A program made the translations under genes and the position numbers. 64,000 nt of DNA from Leidyana gryllorum EB-2025a (taxonomy: Eukaryota; Apicomplexa), in assembly GCA_048772705.1 (NCBI GenBank), contig JBLWGC010000230.1, positions 1,116,001 through 1,180,000 on the forward strand. Reading direction: 5' to 3'. Below are positions 44,441 to 57,081 of this stretch, piece after piece (the stretch's first letter is position 1; every line of letters starts with the position of its first letter). The notes under the pieces are model-generated. The model was not told the DNA's origin, ran no database searches, and worked only from the letters and a program-made list of their open reading frames with translations.

Positions 44441-46224
44441 GAACGACACATTCTACGCTCCACTACATGACGAGGAATACTACCCTGATCGCTCAACAGG
44501 ACCACAAAGTGGAACTGACGAGGCAAGCAGCCGAAAGTACAAAGAAGTCCGTCAGACACTTCTGAGTTGGCCCGAAGCCACCCCAGATGCTGCATCTGCT
44601 CGCATTCATAGGCTGATCCGGACCAAGAGGCTCTTGGTAGCCGCCTTTCTGGGAATGTCCTTTATTGCCTTATCCCTGGCATACCTCCTCTTCGTCGCCG
44701 AAACCGCCCTTGTTCGTGCAGGCATTCCGCCTCCACTTTTGAAACTTCGTCGAGCAGCCACTGCAGCAAAGAAGGCAAATAATTTCTTCACAGTACCCGT
44801 GTCTCGCAGCTTCTCTCTTCAGTCTGCCGAAGTCCAAGAACGTCTCTTCACTGGAGTCCGTCATCTCCATGATGAGGTCCTCTCCACTTCCTCATTCAGC
44901 AACAAATCGGCCCCTCCCAACTTTCTCTCGGTCGATTGGTCAACTGTAACACTTCAGCAATGCGCAACTCTCAATGGAGACATCGATGTCACATGCGTTC
45001 TCCAACGTCTCGCCCAAGATATTCACCCCCCGAGCCGAGTGCAACAAGCCATAGCCAACTCCACTGCCCTGGAGTTGGCCCACTACGAGTTGGCGGCTGT
45101 CTCTCCTGCCGTCGATCACGGACTACGCGGTTTCACCACCGTCGTCGAAGAGATCATCCACGACTTCGAGAACGCCCAGTACTACGGAGTGATCGGAATC
45201 GGCGATCCGGTTCAAACTTTCAACGTTGTCTTTGATACTGGCAGCTCTAATGTTTGGGTACCCTCCAACACTTGCGGGCTCAGCTGTCTGGGACACAAAA
45301 AGTACTCTCCCAAGAAGAGCTCTCACTTCAAACCAGACGGCCGTCCGTTCAAGATTACCTACGGCAGCGGATCTGTCGCAGGTGATCTCGTCTCCGATAC
45401 TCTCCAACTTGGTGAGACAGCCCTGCCCCAGTATACCTTCGCTGAGTAAGTCACCTTATTTTGCTTCTCTCCCTCATATCATTCATTCCCTTTGCAGAGT
45501 CAACGATGCCAGCGGGCTGGGCGTCTCTTTCATCATGTCCAAATTTGACGGAATCTTCGGTCTCGGCTGGCCCAGCATCAGCGTTGATAACGTTGAGCCT
45601 CCACTTCTGGCCTTCGCGCGCGAAAACATGATCGACCAACCCGTCTTTTCATTCCATTTGGGCACCAAAAATGGCCAGGATGGAGAGCTCGTCATCGGAA
45701 CGTACCCCGAAGACGAATCTAAACTCAACTGGTACTCCCTGGTGGAAAAAGACTACTGGACCATTGAGATGAAGGGTATCAGACTGGGCCATAAGGGAGG
45801 AAATCTCATCGAAAAGCCTCTCAAAGCCATCGTAGACAGTGGAACCTCTCTCTTGGCAGGTCCGAAACCTGTGATCGACAGCATCACACATCAACTCGGC
45901 GGCTTCCATCTGCCATGGCTCACTTCTGGGTACTTTATCTCCTGTGATAGGAAGGACAGTCTGCCAGACATAGAAATCAACCTGGGAGGAAGTGAGACGT
46001 TCACCCTTAGTTCTGATGACTATGTCGTCGATCTCAGTCAGAACACAGGCCACCCCAGCAACACATCCAATATGCCATGCCTCCTTGCCTTCACAGCTAT
46101 AGAAGTCCCCCCTCCCAGAGGTCCTCTCTTCATCCTCGGCGACGTTTTCATGAGGAAGTACTTCACAGTGTTCGATTACAAGAAAGCCAGAATTGGGTTT
46201 GGCGAAAGCACACCTTTCTCCTAG
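44439..46224 (+). CDS. Membrane-anchored pepsin-family aspartyl protease (cathepsin D/plasmepsin type)
   Basis: Exons 44439-45445 and 45498-46224 (52-nt intron) join in phase to 577 residues. The N-terminal cytosolic segment of about 65 residues is followed by one membrane helix (RLLVAAFLGMSFIALSLAYL), giving a type II topology, and a long propeptide. The two catalytic motifs are DTGSSNVW (Asp266) and DSGTSLLAG (Asp449). A YGSGSVAGD flap precedes the second half, and the end FTVFDYKKARIGFGES is typical of family A1. Plasmepsins of apicomplexans share the membrane-spanning pro-region. A lysosome- or vacuole-like site is likely. The first ATG overlaps the divergent gene's ATG, although the frame stays open upstream to 44319. 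Confidence 0.93.
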
Positions 46225-46254
46225 ATCTCACCAAAAACAAACATAGAGCTTCCC

Positions 46255-47867
46255 TTAATAACTTCGTCCCCACAGACAGTAAACTTTGGCGTCTCCGCAA
46301 CCGTTAAAACATTGGGTGCCAGCGGCCATTTCTGGTTGCTCGAAGGGAATACACAAAGTCTTCATCGCTCCTGCCATACCAGTCTCTTCTTCAAGCTCCT
46401 TGGACATCACACCAGTCTGCTTCTTCACCACTTCCTCACACTTCTCCTCTCCACACCATGGGGCTAATACGAGCTTCCGGTTGTTCAGCTTCTCCAAACA
46501 CTCGTCCAATTTGCTAACAGTCACAATATTCTCGTTCATCTCATGTCGAGCGCGGTCCAACATGCCCTTCTGAATACTATCTAATGCCTCTTGGACTGAC
46601 ACAGCAGTAGTTTCTTTGGCGAAATCGATACTGCTCGCCTCTCCATTGTAGCGCTTCACCATCCGAATGGTGTTTCCGGTCAGTTCACGAGGACCGACCT
46701 CCAAGCGCACCGGGACACCCTTAAGCTCCCAATGGTTGTACTTCCAGCCAGGGTTGTACTGAGCTCTGTCGTCCACAAAGTTAGAGATACCGGCATCATT
46801 CAACAATTGGCCAATTTCGTGGCAACGGGCGTTGAGAGCCTCCACATCGTCGTTCTTCCGTACGATCGGGACCACAACAGCTTGCAGGGGAGCCACACGG
46901 GGTGGCATCACCAGACCCTTATCATCACCGTGTACCATGATCATGGCGCCAATGGATCGTGTGGTGAAGCCAAAACTGCACTGGGGCGCAAACTTGAACC
47001 CTTCACCAGGCTTCTCTTCGAACTTGATGTCGAACATCTTGCTGAAGTTGGTACCAAGATAGTGAGAGGTGGCAGCCTGGAGTCCACGACCATTGGTGGG
47101 GATCAGACCTTCGACGGTGAAAGAGGTGTCACCACCAGCGAACTTCTCCATCTCCGATTTGCGCCCCGGGATAACTGGTACTGCCAACAACTCTTCATAG
47201 GTCTTGCGGTACACTTCCAACATATCCTTGGCAAACGACTTGGCTTCCTCGGCCTCCATGTGGACAGTATGGCCCTCCTGCCATAAGAATTCGCGGGTAC
47301 GGATGAAGGGAGTGGGTTGCTTGAATTCCCATCGAACAACGGAGTTCCTGATCGGAAAAGTGTCGATACCGCAGCAAAATAAATCAACACCTACCATTGG
47401 TTCAGCAGCAACGGCAGATCGCGATGGGAGCGAACCCATTTCGAGTAGGCCGGGTACATGATGGTTTCCGACGTTGGGCGAATGGCAATTGGCTCAGCCA
47501 AATCACTCTGACCACTCTTTGTGACCCACGCGACTTCAGCAGAAAAGCCTTCAATGTGACTTTCCTCAGTTTCCAGCCGAGACTTTGTGACGAAAGTGGG
47601 GAAGTAGCAGTTGCGGATGTTGCGTCTTTTGAAGGCAGTGTCGATGAATTTCTGGATACTTTCCCATACTTCATAAGCGTTAGGACGCAGAATGTAGCAA
47701 CCGGAAACGTCATAGTACTCAATGAGCTCGGCTTTGACGATGACTTGTGTGTACCATTCAGCAAAATTGTCCTTCTTGGTGACTGTCAGTCCAATAAGAG
47801 CTTTCTCATCCGCCTTTTTGCTCTGCTGGTTGTCAGACTTCTTGGCACCGTTCCCTTTGGGCGCCAT
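46255..47867 (-). CDS. Prolyl-tRNA synthetase (eukaryotic/archaeal type)
   Basis: Exons 47395-47867 and 46255-47347 (47-nt intron) join in phase to 521 residues. The protein starts with a short Lys-rich tail, then class II motif 1 ([15 protein letters not shown]), the proline-binding region [16 protein letters not shown], motif 2 ([23 protein letters not shown], quoted in part) and motif 3 ([19 protein letters not shown]). It ends with the zinc-binding C-terminal domain (CGEEKC...CFNGC) and the conserved final Tyr. It charges tRNA-Pro. No YbaK-type editing domain, such as that fused to Plasmodium ProRS, precedes it. The stop lies 30 nt from the stop of the convergent protease gene. Confidence 0.97.
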
Positions 47868-48534
47868 TTGTCGTAGTACTTTTTTTTTTAACTCGCCAGC
47901 GGCAAGGAAGAGTGTTTGTAAATGTGTGTTTTATGTTCTACTGCTGGTTCCACCTGCCTATCCGCTCTCAGTCACTGTTCGGTTATGGGCTGATCACGCC
48001 AAAAGCGACATGAATGTTAGGGTTGCGCCAAGACCGCACTTCGCCCGTGTCACACACACACCGAAGAACCGAGGTTCCGGAAGCAGTGGTTGGGATGTTG
48101 GTGTCTCGATTTGGCATTGTCGTCAGCAGAGACACGAAATTCACGGCCAACGGACCATATGTTGTAGGTTTGTCTACAGTATTTGCTTAGTTGTTCGATC
48201 TCCCGCGTTCCTCCCGCGTTTCTGCATTTGCGTGAGATCATGTTTCATTGGTGTGTTCTCAAAAGTTTGGCCACCGGGTGTAGATTGGTAGGCAGAAGAT
48301 CTAACTGAGTGTGAATACGTTTTTGTTCTGTGTGTTGAGCTCACTGGATTTTTTTTGCTTCGGCCCTGGACAGCCCCTCGATATCCGCTCCGGACAGTCA
48401 GATGGCCGTTATTGGGTCCTAACACCCCAGGAGACCAACAAAAGGAAACTATATTGAATTCGGGGAAGCTACCTCTATAAAAGGAAGCGCACAGGATAGA
48501 GCGGGCTTTCTGATACAACCCCCATATATACAAG
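47868..48534. other. Divergent promoter region of prolyl-tRNA synthetase and cyclin genes
   Basis: A 667-nt spacer, one of the longest here. It holds a run of nine T at 47881-47889 beside the synthetase start and a TATA-box-like TATAAAAGG at 48476-48484, 51 nt before the cyclin ATG. No gene is seen. Confidence 0.45.
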
Positions 48535-49996
48535 ATGATGGCGACAATCGGAACACAATTACCAACATCGAAAGGCGTGCGGGCGGCTGTGTCCCCATAT
48601 AATGTGAGCACTGCCAGCACTACAGCCTCCAGGCAATCTCCGATCGAAGCTGAGGTTCCCACGAGCAAGATGAGCGCTGGGCGGGATTTTCTCACACCGG
48701 ATGATTCGCCAGCTGTATGTGTGATCTCCACGAGTGAAGTTTCGAGCACAACTTCGGTTTCGACTCTGGACGGTCCGGAAGAGGTTCAACCAGTCCATAT
48801 TACAACGTGTAGCCATCCCACGTCGACACTGACGGGAACATCAACCTCATCTTCAGCGCACAATGTAGTTGTGCAAGTAGAGGCTCCCACTAAAGATCTG
48901 CAAGCTCCGCAGAGGGCCAACCTGGCACTGCGGAGTCGATACAGCCATTACGAAAACGCTCTTGTGTTCGTGCATTTGGCACTCCGGCTGGTTGAAAGAG
49001 ACGGCAAGATGTCTGACAAGCAACCGTTTGCCGTGTTTCAACCCCAGCCGGGGGAGGAGGTGCCTCAACCGAGTCTCTTCCCAGAAAGGTAAGTGTGCTG
49101 CACACGTTGACCGTACAAAGGCATCACCATCCTGCAGGCTATCGAACGCTTTACGTTGTAAATATCCATGTTATGTACTGGCTCTGATATACTTATCACT
49201 GATCAAGAAGAAACACGGAGCCAATATTGCGCTGACAAAGACTACTTTTCATCGGTAGGTGGCCAGACGGCGTTATTGAGTAGCTAAGGGCTTATTTGGC
49301 ACCCTCCTCGCTTCTGCGTGTTTGTCTCTGTGCGCGAGTTTCCGCTCGTTCGCTCGTCCTTCCGGGGACGCACCAATTTGACTTGATGACATTGATATCT
49401 CCAGGCTCGCTGTGGCAGCAGTTGTGGTGGCGGCAAAGTTCTACGACGATTTGTACTTCTCGAATGAGCATTACGCCAAGGAATTGGGGTTCCCCTTGGA
49501 GACATTAAATTCTATGGAGATATGTTTCTTGGTGTTGTTGGACTTTGATTTGAAGGTCTCGCCAGCGGAGTTCAGGCCCGTGCTGGCGCACTTCGACAAG
49601 CAGCGAGCAGAAATATGTACCCCCGTGTGGTGTGGTCTTGGTAATGCTCCGTGGCCCCCGACGTTGAGACGATTGGGTGCCGAGTCTGCTGCCGCTTTGG
49701 CGATTTGGACACCTTTAGCGGCATCAACGGCTCTGAGTAGTCCACCAATGGGGGATCGATCACTTAACCAAGCCGTACTGACGTACTTGGCCGCTCGGGA
49801 AATGCGTGGGAGTAGATTCGAATCTGAGGAAGAGAGTTTGCTAAAGTCTAAAGTCACTGGTCGTTCAAAGCTGGTGCACAAGCTGCTGTTACAATACCAC
49901 GATGAGGTCCGTGCTCAGCGAAACTCACAACCGGCTGTTGCTGCGGAAGTCACTAAGCCCAGGATGGCGAAGTGGTCGCAGCAGCAGCGGTGGTGA
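48535..49996 (+). CDS. PHO80/P-type cyclin
   Basis: Exons 48535-49088, 49138-49254 and 49405-49996 join in phase to 420 residues (introns 49 and 150 nt). The first 150 residues are Ser/Thr-rich and disordered. The cyclin box follows: YVLALIYLSLIKKKH, LTKTTFHRLAVAAVVVAAKF, YDDLYFSNEHYAKELG and LEICFLVLLDFDL-like text, here TLNSMEICFLVLLDFDLKV. This is the pattern of PHO80-like cyclins, which bind Pho85/CDK5-type kinases in phosphate signalling or cell-cycle control. The C-terminal 190 residues are poorly conserved. The start is a double ATG preceded by CAAG, as at GAPDH. Confidence 0.88.
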
Positions 49997-50205
49997 GCAT
50001 TTTGTTGTTAATCAACTCTAATCCCCCCTGAAGTTTGTCCTGTCACTTGGCTTCGATAATTTTGACCTCACCGAATGAAATACCAGCCCACCACATAGAC
50101 CATATGACTTGTGTAGATATCCAAGGTAGCCTTTACAACCCTATCTAGACCCCAAGTGCTGTCAATGGGCCAAGGTAAAAACAAAAATCCTGACTTGTGA
50201 CAGAT

Positions 50206-53200
50206 ATGAGGCGCCCCGAGCCGCCCCTACAGCTGGCTATGGCTGAGGTCTACGAAAGCCGAGTGTGGGTAGAACATCCTGAACTTGGCTTCGCTCCTGG
50301 TAGAATTGTTCGGGATGTCGCTTCTGAACAGGATGTTGTCGTCGAAGCACTTGACGGTACTCAGTACCGTGTGCCGCGCGGAACCTGCCCTCCCATCCAC
50401 CCTAATAGTCTCTTAGGAGTCCCTGACCTTCTGGAGCTGGGAGAGTTCTCGCTTGCGGCCCTCTTACACAATGTGCGTGTTCGTTACGAAAAAGGGGAGT
50501 ACTACTCCTCGATTGGACTTCCGATCTTGATCTCTGTGAACCCCTACAAGCCATTACCGCACCTGTACGATGCTGCCACTCGTAGACGGTACCAGTCGGC
50601 ACAGTTCTTGTTGCTTTCCCCTCCCAGTACTCATAGGACGCCCAAATCCAATTCGTCCGCCCCGTCTCCTAGGTCGCCTTTGCTCTTCGCCGACAATCCC
50701 CATCTCTTCGGGACCGCTCAAATGACTTATAGCTCCCTCATGCGCAATAATCAAGCCCAATCCATTGTAGTATCAGGCGAATCTGGAGCGGGCAAGACAG
50801 AGGCGACCAAGATTCTCTTGCGATACTTCTCCGAGTTAGATGATGGGAACGGTATGGCTACTCCGAAAGCCACAACTGTATCACCGTTCGTGCTGGTTGG
50901 CCCTAAACTGAGATCATCCGCGGGCTCGGCGGGCCGGTCTCCCCTGGCGCTCAGTAAGAGTCCGACATCCCAAGCGGCACCTCACGAGCACATTTCGATT
51001 GAACTGCACGCTTTGCGCTCGAACCCCATCCTGGAAGCTTTTGGCAACGCCAAGACGCTGCGCAACGACAATTCCAGCCGCTTCGGCAAATTCATTCAGA
51101 TCTTCTTCGATCTCAAGAACCGGCGACGCATCCGCAAAGCCAAGATCTCTCATTATCTGTTAGAAAAGTGCCGACTTGTCAGCTTGCACCCACAAGAGCG
51201 TAACTACCACGTTTTCTATGCACTGCTCTATGGTGGCCGACAGTCGTATTACGACAAATTGGAGCAATGGGACCTTCTCGATGACACGGTCTTCTGCAGA
51301 ATGTTGGGTGACGAACCACTGGGTAAGTGACCAAACACGTGTGCTAATGTCTCCCACAATGCTCTATGTGTGCAGATGTGTCGGAAGTTGAGGTCTTTGA
51401 CGAGCTGGTGTCCTGTATGCTGAGCGTTGGTTTTGACCAGGAGGAAGTGGATCAGGTTTTCGAACTGATTGCTGGGCTATTGCATCTCTCTACGCTGGAG
51501 TTCGAAGACGTCCATTCTTCAGCTGCGACTTACAATGCTGACGTTCCGCTGACGCGGCCTGTGGAGGGCAGAGTCGTTGAGCGGTGTGCACGTCTCTTCG
51601 GTTTGACCAAAGCTCCTCCCTACGGTCTTCGGGGCCCCAATTCTGCCCCGCGTAGTCCTCTTGAGAGCTTTTTGGACATTTTCTTGTGGGGAAGAGTGCG
51701 CGACGCAACTGGAAGTGGGAGTATAATCCCGACCAAACGAGATGCTAATGGCGCGCGGTATCTTCGCGATGCCATCATCAAAGAAGCCTATTCGCGCCTC
51801 TTCGAATGGCTTGTCCGCAAGATCAACCTCACACTGTGTAGTAAGGAGGAAGCCGAGCGTAGAGCTCCGCGGAAGAGCACGGCCCGTATAATGGAAGGAC
51901 TTAGAGAGACGCCCGGAATGAGGGGGGCAGCCGCGGCGGTCGGCGGTCTTTTGGGACGCGACATTGGAATGACGAGTTCCTCTCCCCCTATTGGACTGCT
52001 TGATATTTATGGTTTCGAAGTGTTCGAAGGACGGAACTCCTTTGAACAGTTATGTATCAATTACGCCAATGAAAAGTTGCAGCAGCACTTTAATCACCAC
52101 GTGCTCAGTTTGGAGCAGAAGACTTACAAGGAAGAAGGTATCCAATGGAATGACATAGCATTTGCTGACAACAAGCATATCATTGATGCTCTTGAGAACA
52201 AATTAGATGGCGTATTCAGTTTGCTGGACAGTGCGACACTCGCTCCTCAGGCTGATGAATCTTGGTTCTTAAGAGAACTCGAAGGGACTCGCCACCGCGA
52301 AGTGGTCGGTCTTCCGTCTCTCAAGTCTGGACGGCGACGGTGTATGGTGGTCCGTCACTATGCTGGAGATGTGGAATACACAGTCGATGCCTTTGTGGAG
52401 AAGAACAAAGATAAATTGAGCCATGATGTATCATATTACTTTGGAATGTGCAGTACTTCCCGCCTCCTGCAGGCCCTGTTTCCGCCCGTTAACACTCACT
52501 TCAGCACCCGTACCAATTCTCTGAAGGCGACTGTCAGTCTCGAGTTCAGAACTCAGCTGTCGGGGCTGCTGACTTCGTTGACATCCACAACACCCACCTA
52601 TGTTCGCTGTATTAAGCCCAATGGCCTTAAGCAACCCCATCTGTTTGATAGTCTCGATGTGCTTCGACAGCTAAAGTATGCTGGTCTGCTCGAATCTATC
52701 AGAATCCGTAACAGCGGGTTCGGTGTGAGATGCACTTTCGACGAGTTCTTGGACAAATATGCCCTCCTCGACCCAGTTGCACGAACAACATGGCGAAAGG
52801 CCCGCCCTGACCTCAGCTTGATGGACAAGGCCCGCTTGTCAACCCGGATTCTGGATTCGATACTGCCGCAATCCTCTGCCCCTGAGTCCACCACAGTCAG
52901 CGAAACCCACAGCAGCGCTAATCGGTCCTTGCGTAGCTCTTCACCCCAAGCGCGTGCATGGCAAACGGGTCAAACGCGGGTGTTTATGAAGGAAGAAGTC
53001 CAGATCCATCTCGAAAAATGCCGGACTCAGGTGATGAGCGACAATGCCATACGTATCCAAGCCCGTTGGCGGTCTCGCTACACTCGGCTTATTTATCTAC
53101 GCAGTCGGGAAGCCATAATCCGACTACAACGGAGCTGGCGTCACAGACGTGCGTTCAAGAGGATCATGGCTGTACTGCGATACAATCTGGCCTACATCAA

Positions 53201-56200
53201 AGTGAAGCGATGGCTGAGATGGATGATCTTGCGGAAGCGACGGCTGCGGGCCCGTCGTGGCGCCGTCCGGATCCAAAGGTTCTGGCGTCGCTGTCTGTTG
53301 GAGCGTCAGATGCGAGAGATGCTTTCGGCCGAGGGTGACGAGAGCGGCTTGGCCGATGAAGATATTGCCTCTGCGGGTCGCGATGAGGACAGACGTACGG
53401 ACACTAATGTCAACGGCAAGATGTCCGCTCACGGTGGAGGCAGAATCTCTACCAATGCTGGGGGAGGCTCCGCTCAGACACGGCGTTCACCGCGCTTCCA
53501 GGCCGAGGATGCAAGTTTGTCGCCTCGGGAGCGGCAAAACCGGTCCCGTGGGATCAGTCTGGAAGAGTCGAGTCTGGCGAGTGTGGCAGCCCGGCACCGC
53601 CACCGCAGTTGCGAACGTCGCAAGAGACGCAACACTATGGCCGAGGGCCGCCTGCGAAGACTGGACACGGCCACTCACGCCAAACCTCGTCGTGAACGCA
53701 ACCCCGAGCTGGATCTGTTCAACCGAGAGCGAGAGAATCAGCGCACGATAACTTCACTGAGGGCGCAGGTGAGTGATTTTTGCCTCTGGCGCTGGATCGT
53801 TGTCATATATCAATCGTAGAACGATGCACTCGCCTTGGCCCTGAAAGAGGCACAGAGAGATTTGGACCGCAAGAAGAAGGAGGTTGAGAAGCTGAATACA
53901 GATGTGAAACGTGAAGCTGACCTGGCAGATTGTCTGACCCGGATGCACAACGAAGCCGTCACCAGCAACGGGGTGCTACAAAACCGTTTGAGGAAAGCTC
54001 GACGCCAATTGGACGACTTGGCGAGGGTGTTGAACGATCTTTACGTAAGCGACAACCTGAATATCTCCCCAATTTAAATCGTCTTGGCTCGACAGACTAT
54101 CTCGTATCAAGACCGATGGCGCGCGGCTGCATCGTGTTGTATAGATGTGGCCAACTTTCTGAAAGTGGTGCGACTACACGCAACACGCATCAGAGAACAT
54201 CTTTATGAGATCGACAACATCTTCGAGGAGGCCGTCTATCCAGCCTATCCAGCAAGTGCATCCCGTGAGTTCGGCACGAGCGCTGTGCACACCTGTTCAG
54301 GCGGGGGGGGCGGTGCATACCCTGCGATGAGTCCTGAAGAATGTTACAGCGACGGAATGTATTGTGATGGCTATGCTCGCCCATGCGATCCCAGCATGGG
54401 CTGTGAGTACGATGCGCCTTACACCACAGAGTTTCATGATGCAGGCCCGATGGTGCCTCCCACTATGTATCCTCCTCCACAAGTGGGGTGGAATAGCACG
54501 ACCATTCGAGCTGGAAGCCCCATGTACCCACCAATGGATATGGTACAAGACTATGCCTATCAGAGAATGCAAAGACCCCATCATCGACACAGTCTCAGCC
54601 AGAGTCGTGGATACGATCCAGGTGTAAATCCCGCCGAAACCGAGTACTTGGGCCACGTAACTTCTCAGTGCGGCAGAATGCAAGCCGATATCCAAAGCAG
54701 CGGCGCAGGTAGCGCACGTCTTTGCCAACACGGCAGCGAGCTGCCGACGCACCGTGGATACTCCTCAACTTCTACTCGTTTCGGGCAGTACCAGGCCGAG
54801 CATCAGGGAGTCGTTCTGAGTGATGCGAGCCGGTATGGGATGGGCAGCCGAGCTTACCACCAAGCAACTCTGCCGCGATCCTCCAGCCGGGGCAGCAGAG
54901 AAGATCTCACTCCCAGCCAACACGACCGAGTACTCAGCTGCAATCTGCCTTCCATGGACCCGTCTCGAGCCTATCATCCGCAAGCGAGCTCTGATGAAGC
55001 CCCCAACCCGCACCACAGAGTCTACCAGACCGGAAGCGCCATGACAATGTCCAAACCTCCCAAATCTGCTCGCCAAACACCTTCCCACCGCGTCTCCAAC
55101 TCAATGAGACTGCCTCAACAACGATATGACGACAGCGCACAACCTACTTCGCGACTTCCTCCCTCCTCTCGAACCTCGCGTAAGTCGCTCCAGACTTCAC
55201 CGGGACGCAAATCCTCACCTCAAGGTCCCATCGTGGTCCAACCCCTCAAGGCCAACAGCCCGTTCAACTTCCTCGATGGCAAACTACTCGCAGGAGAGAA
55301 CTCGGCCACCAGCAGCACCATCTCTCACACCAAGCGCTGCATACAAAGGGGAGTTCACGGTAATATGTTCCTCTCCAATCTACCGTCCCCCATCGATCCT
55401 CCTCCTGACTTGGAGTATCTCAAGCAGGCACGCACCTCCAGCGATCCAGTCAGCTCTGACAGTAGTAATTCCGATGTAGGCCATCCCGATATTAAATAGT
55501 TAGTTGTTACATCTCCGATGCATGGGAACACTCAATGTAGAAGAACACCCTCTCAATGAACCCAATCGGAACTCTGTAGTTTTTCATGCTGGCGCGCAAG
55601 ATCCTAAATCACATAAGGGCCGCCTCAACGCTGCTGGCTGGGCCCGTAACCTGCCCAGGCCCGCTGGAGTCGGACGAGCCCCCTCCGCCGCCCTCAACAA
55701 CTGCTGTGCCTCACGTCACCCCGCCACCAGTACCCCCCAAAGGCGATGATATCTTGAGCTCAAGCAACACCACAGAGATCCCAGATCGATCGAGTGTCCA
55801 ATCTTCAAACAGTATGCTGCAGCTGCTGCAATTGGTATGCCCACACCAACACACAAACTCTTATGCAACTCATTATAACCACTCAGGAATCTGATCATCT
55901 AAGAGCTGAACTGAAGTTACTAGACAAACTACACGCTCAACTCGATAAGCAACGAAGCCATTTGGAACGATCCGCACGCCAAATCAAGTCACGCTGCCGC
56001 GAAGTAGAGGCTCAACGTCGTGTCCTTGCGTGCGAAAATGAAGGATTGGCCAATCGGCTAGAAGCTATCGAGGATGGGATCAACAGAGTTACAGCCACGT
56101 ACAACAAACTCGAGGTAATGCCGGCCCTTTTCTCATCCGCGAGAAGCCATCACTGCAGGATGCCGCTATCTATGAGGCACTGAATTCAAGTAGCAGCACT

Positions 56201-56251
56201 GTGCGAGAGCAAGCAGCGTATGTCTGCGGTGCACTGCGTCGCAGCACGTAA
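50206..56251 (+). CDS. Unconventional myosin heavy chain
   Basis: Seven exons (50206-51322, 51376-53768, 53820-54044, 54096-55475, 55580-55834, 55887-56114, 56159-56251) join in phase to 1,896 residues. The motor has an SH3-like N-terminus, P-loop GESGAGKT (191-198), switch I NDNSSRFGK (from 287) and switch II DIYGFE (from 582). Ser/Pro-rich inserts lie before the P-loop and in loop 1. Three or so IQ motifs follow (IRIQARWRSRYTR, IIRLQRSWRHRRAFK, VRIQRFWRRCLLER), then coiled coil, a long Tyr/Pro-rich disordered tail and a final coiled coil. It is an actin-based motor; the class is not clear. The junction 55476-55579 is the weakest: if unused, the protein ends at 55499 and the last three exons belong to another gene. 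Confidence 0.85.
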
Positions 56252-56346
56252 ACATCAATTGTAGTTAGACATAACATCAGATTCCAAAATTTTTTCCACA
56301 TTGGAGGTCTTTTGAGCGTCCAGACGTACCTACGGCAGGCTAGAAA

Positions 56347-57004
56347 ATGAAGGGCAAGACTGTGATGACCGATTCTTCGATGCAGATGAAGGTAAGCTTC
56401 AATATTGGATAACATACACATCTTTCGTACGCTCTTCAGCTGCATCAGTACATCGTGACTGGCCGTCATCTGCCCACCGAGGCCAACCCCGAGCCCGAGG
56501 TCTTCCGTATGCGAGTTTTCGCTCGTGACGAGATCGTTGCCAAGTCTCGCTTCTGGTAAGAATGAAAGGTATCCTGTCCTTCCACACGATTCTTCCCCCT
56601 ATAGGTACTTCATGAAGAAGCTCCAGCGGGCTAAGAAGGCCAACGGTGAGGTCCTCGATGTCCAGCGCGTCCAGGAGAAGGGCAACAAGGTCAAGAACTA
56701 CGCCGTCTGGCTCCGTTACGATAGCCGTACCGGTACCCACAACATGTACAAGGAATACCGTGACATCTGTCAAGAGGGTGCCATCAGCCAGATGTACTCT
56801 GAGATGGCCGGCCGTCACCGTGCTGCCAGCTGCTCCATCCAGGTCATCAAGGTTGCCGCTATCAGACCTGAGCAATGCCGTAGAACCCACATCACCCAAC
56901 TCCAGGGTAATGTGAAGTTCCCTCACATCGCCAGACTCCCCATGGCCCCCAAAGCCCTGAAGAAGACCTTCGTCGCCACCCGCGCCAAGACCTACTTCAG
57001 CTAG
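56347..57004 (+). CDS. RPL18A: 60S ribosomal protein eL20 (L18a)
   Basis: Exons 56347-56391, 56440-56555 and 56605-57004 join in phase to 186 residues, the normal eL20 size (introns 48 and 49 nt). Diagnostic blocks are [29 protein letters not shown] (rebuilt across the second intron), [23 protein letters not shown], quoted in part, and the C-terminal RATKTYF-like end, here RAKTYFS. It is a structural protein of the large ribosomal subunit. Confidence 0.97.
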
Positions 57005-57081
57005 ACACTGTCTTCAATCTTCGCCGTCGTTGGTACTCGTCAGGGAGAAAACTAAGCACAGTATATCGCTCGCTCATTCAT

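Noticed and set aside
48174-48749. 191-codon minus-strand frame overlapping the cyclin 5' end
   Set aside because: It conflicts with a cyclin supported by its cyclin box and in-phase introns, and shows no recognisable feature.
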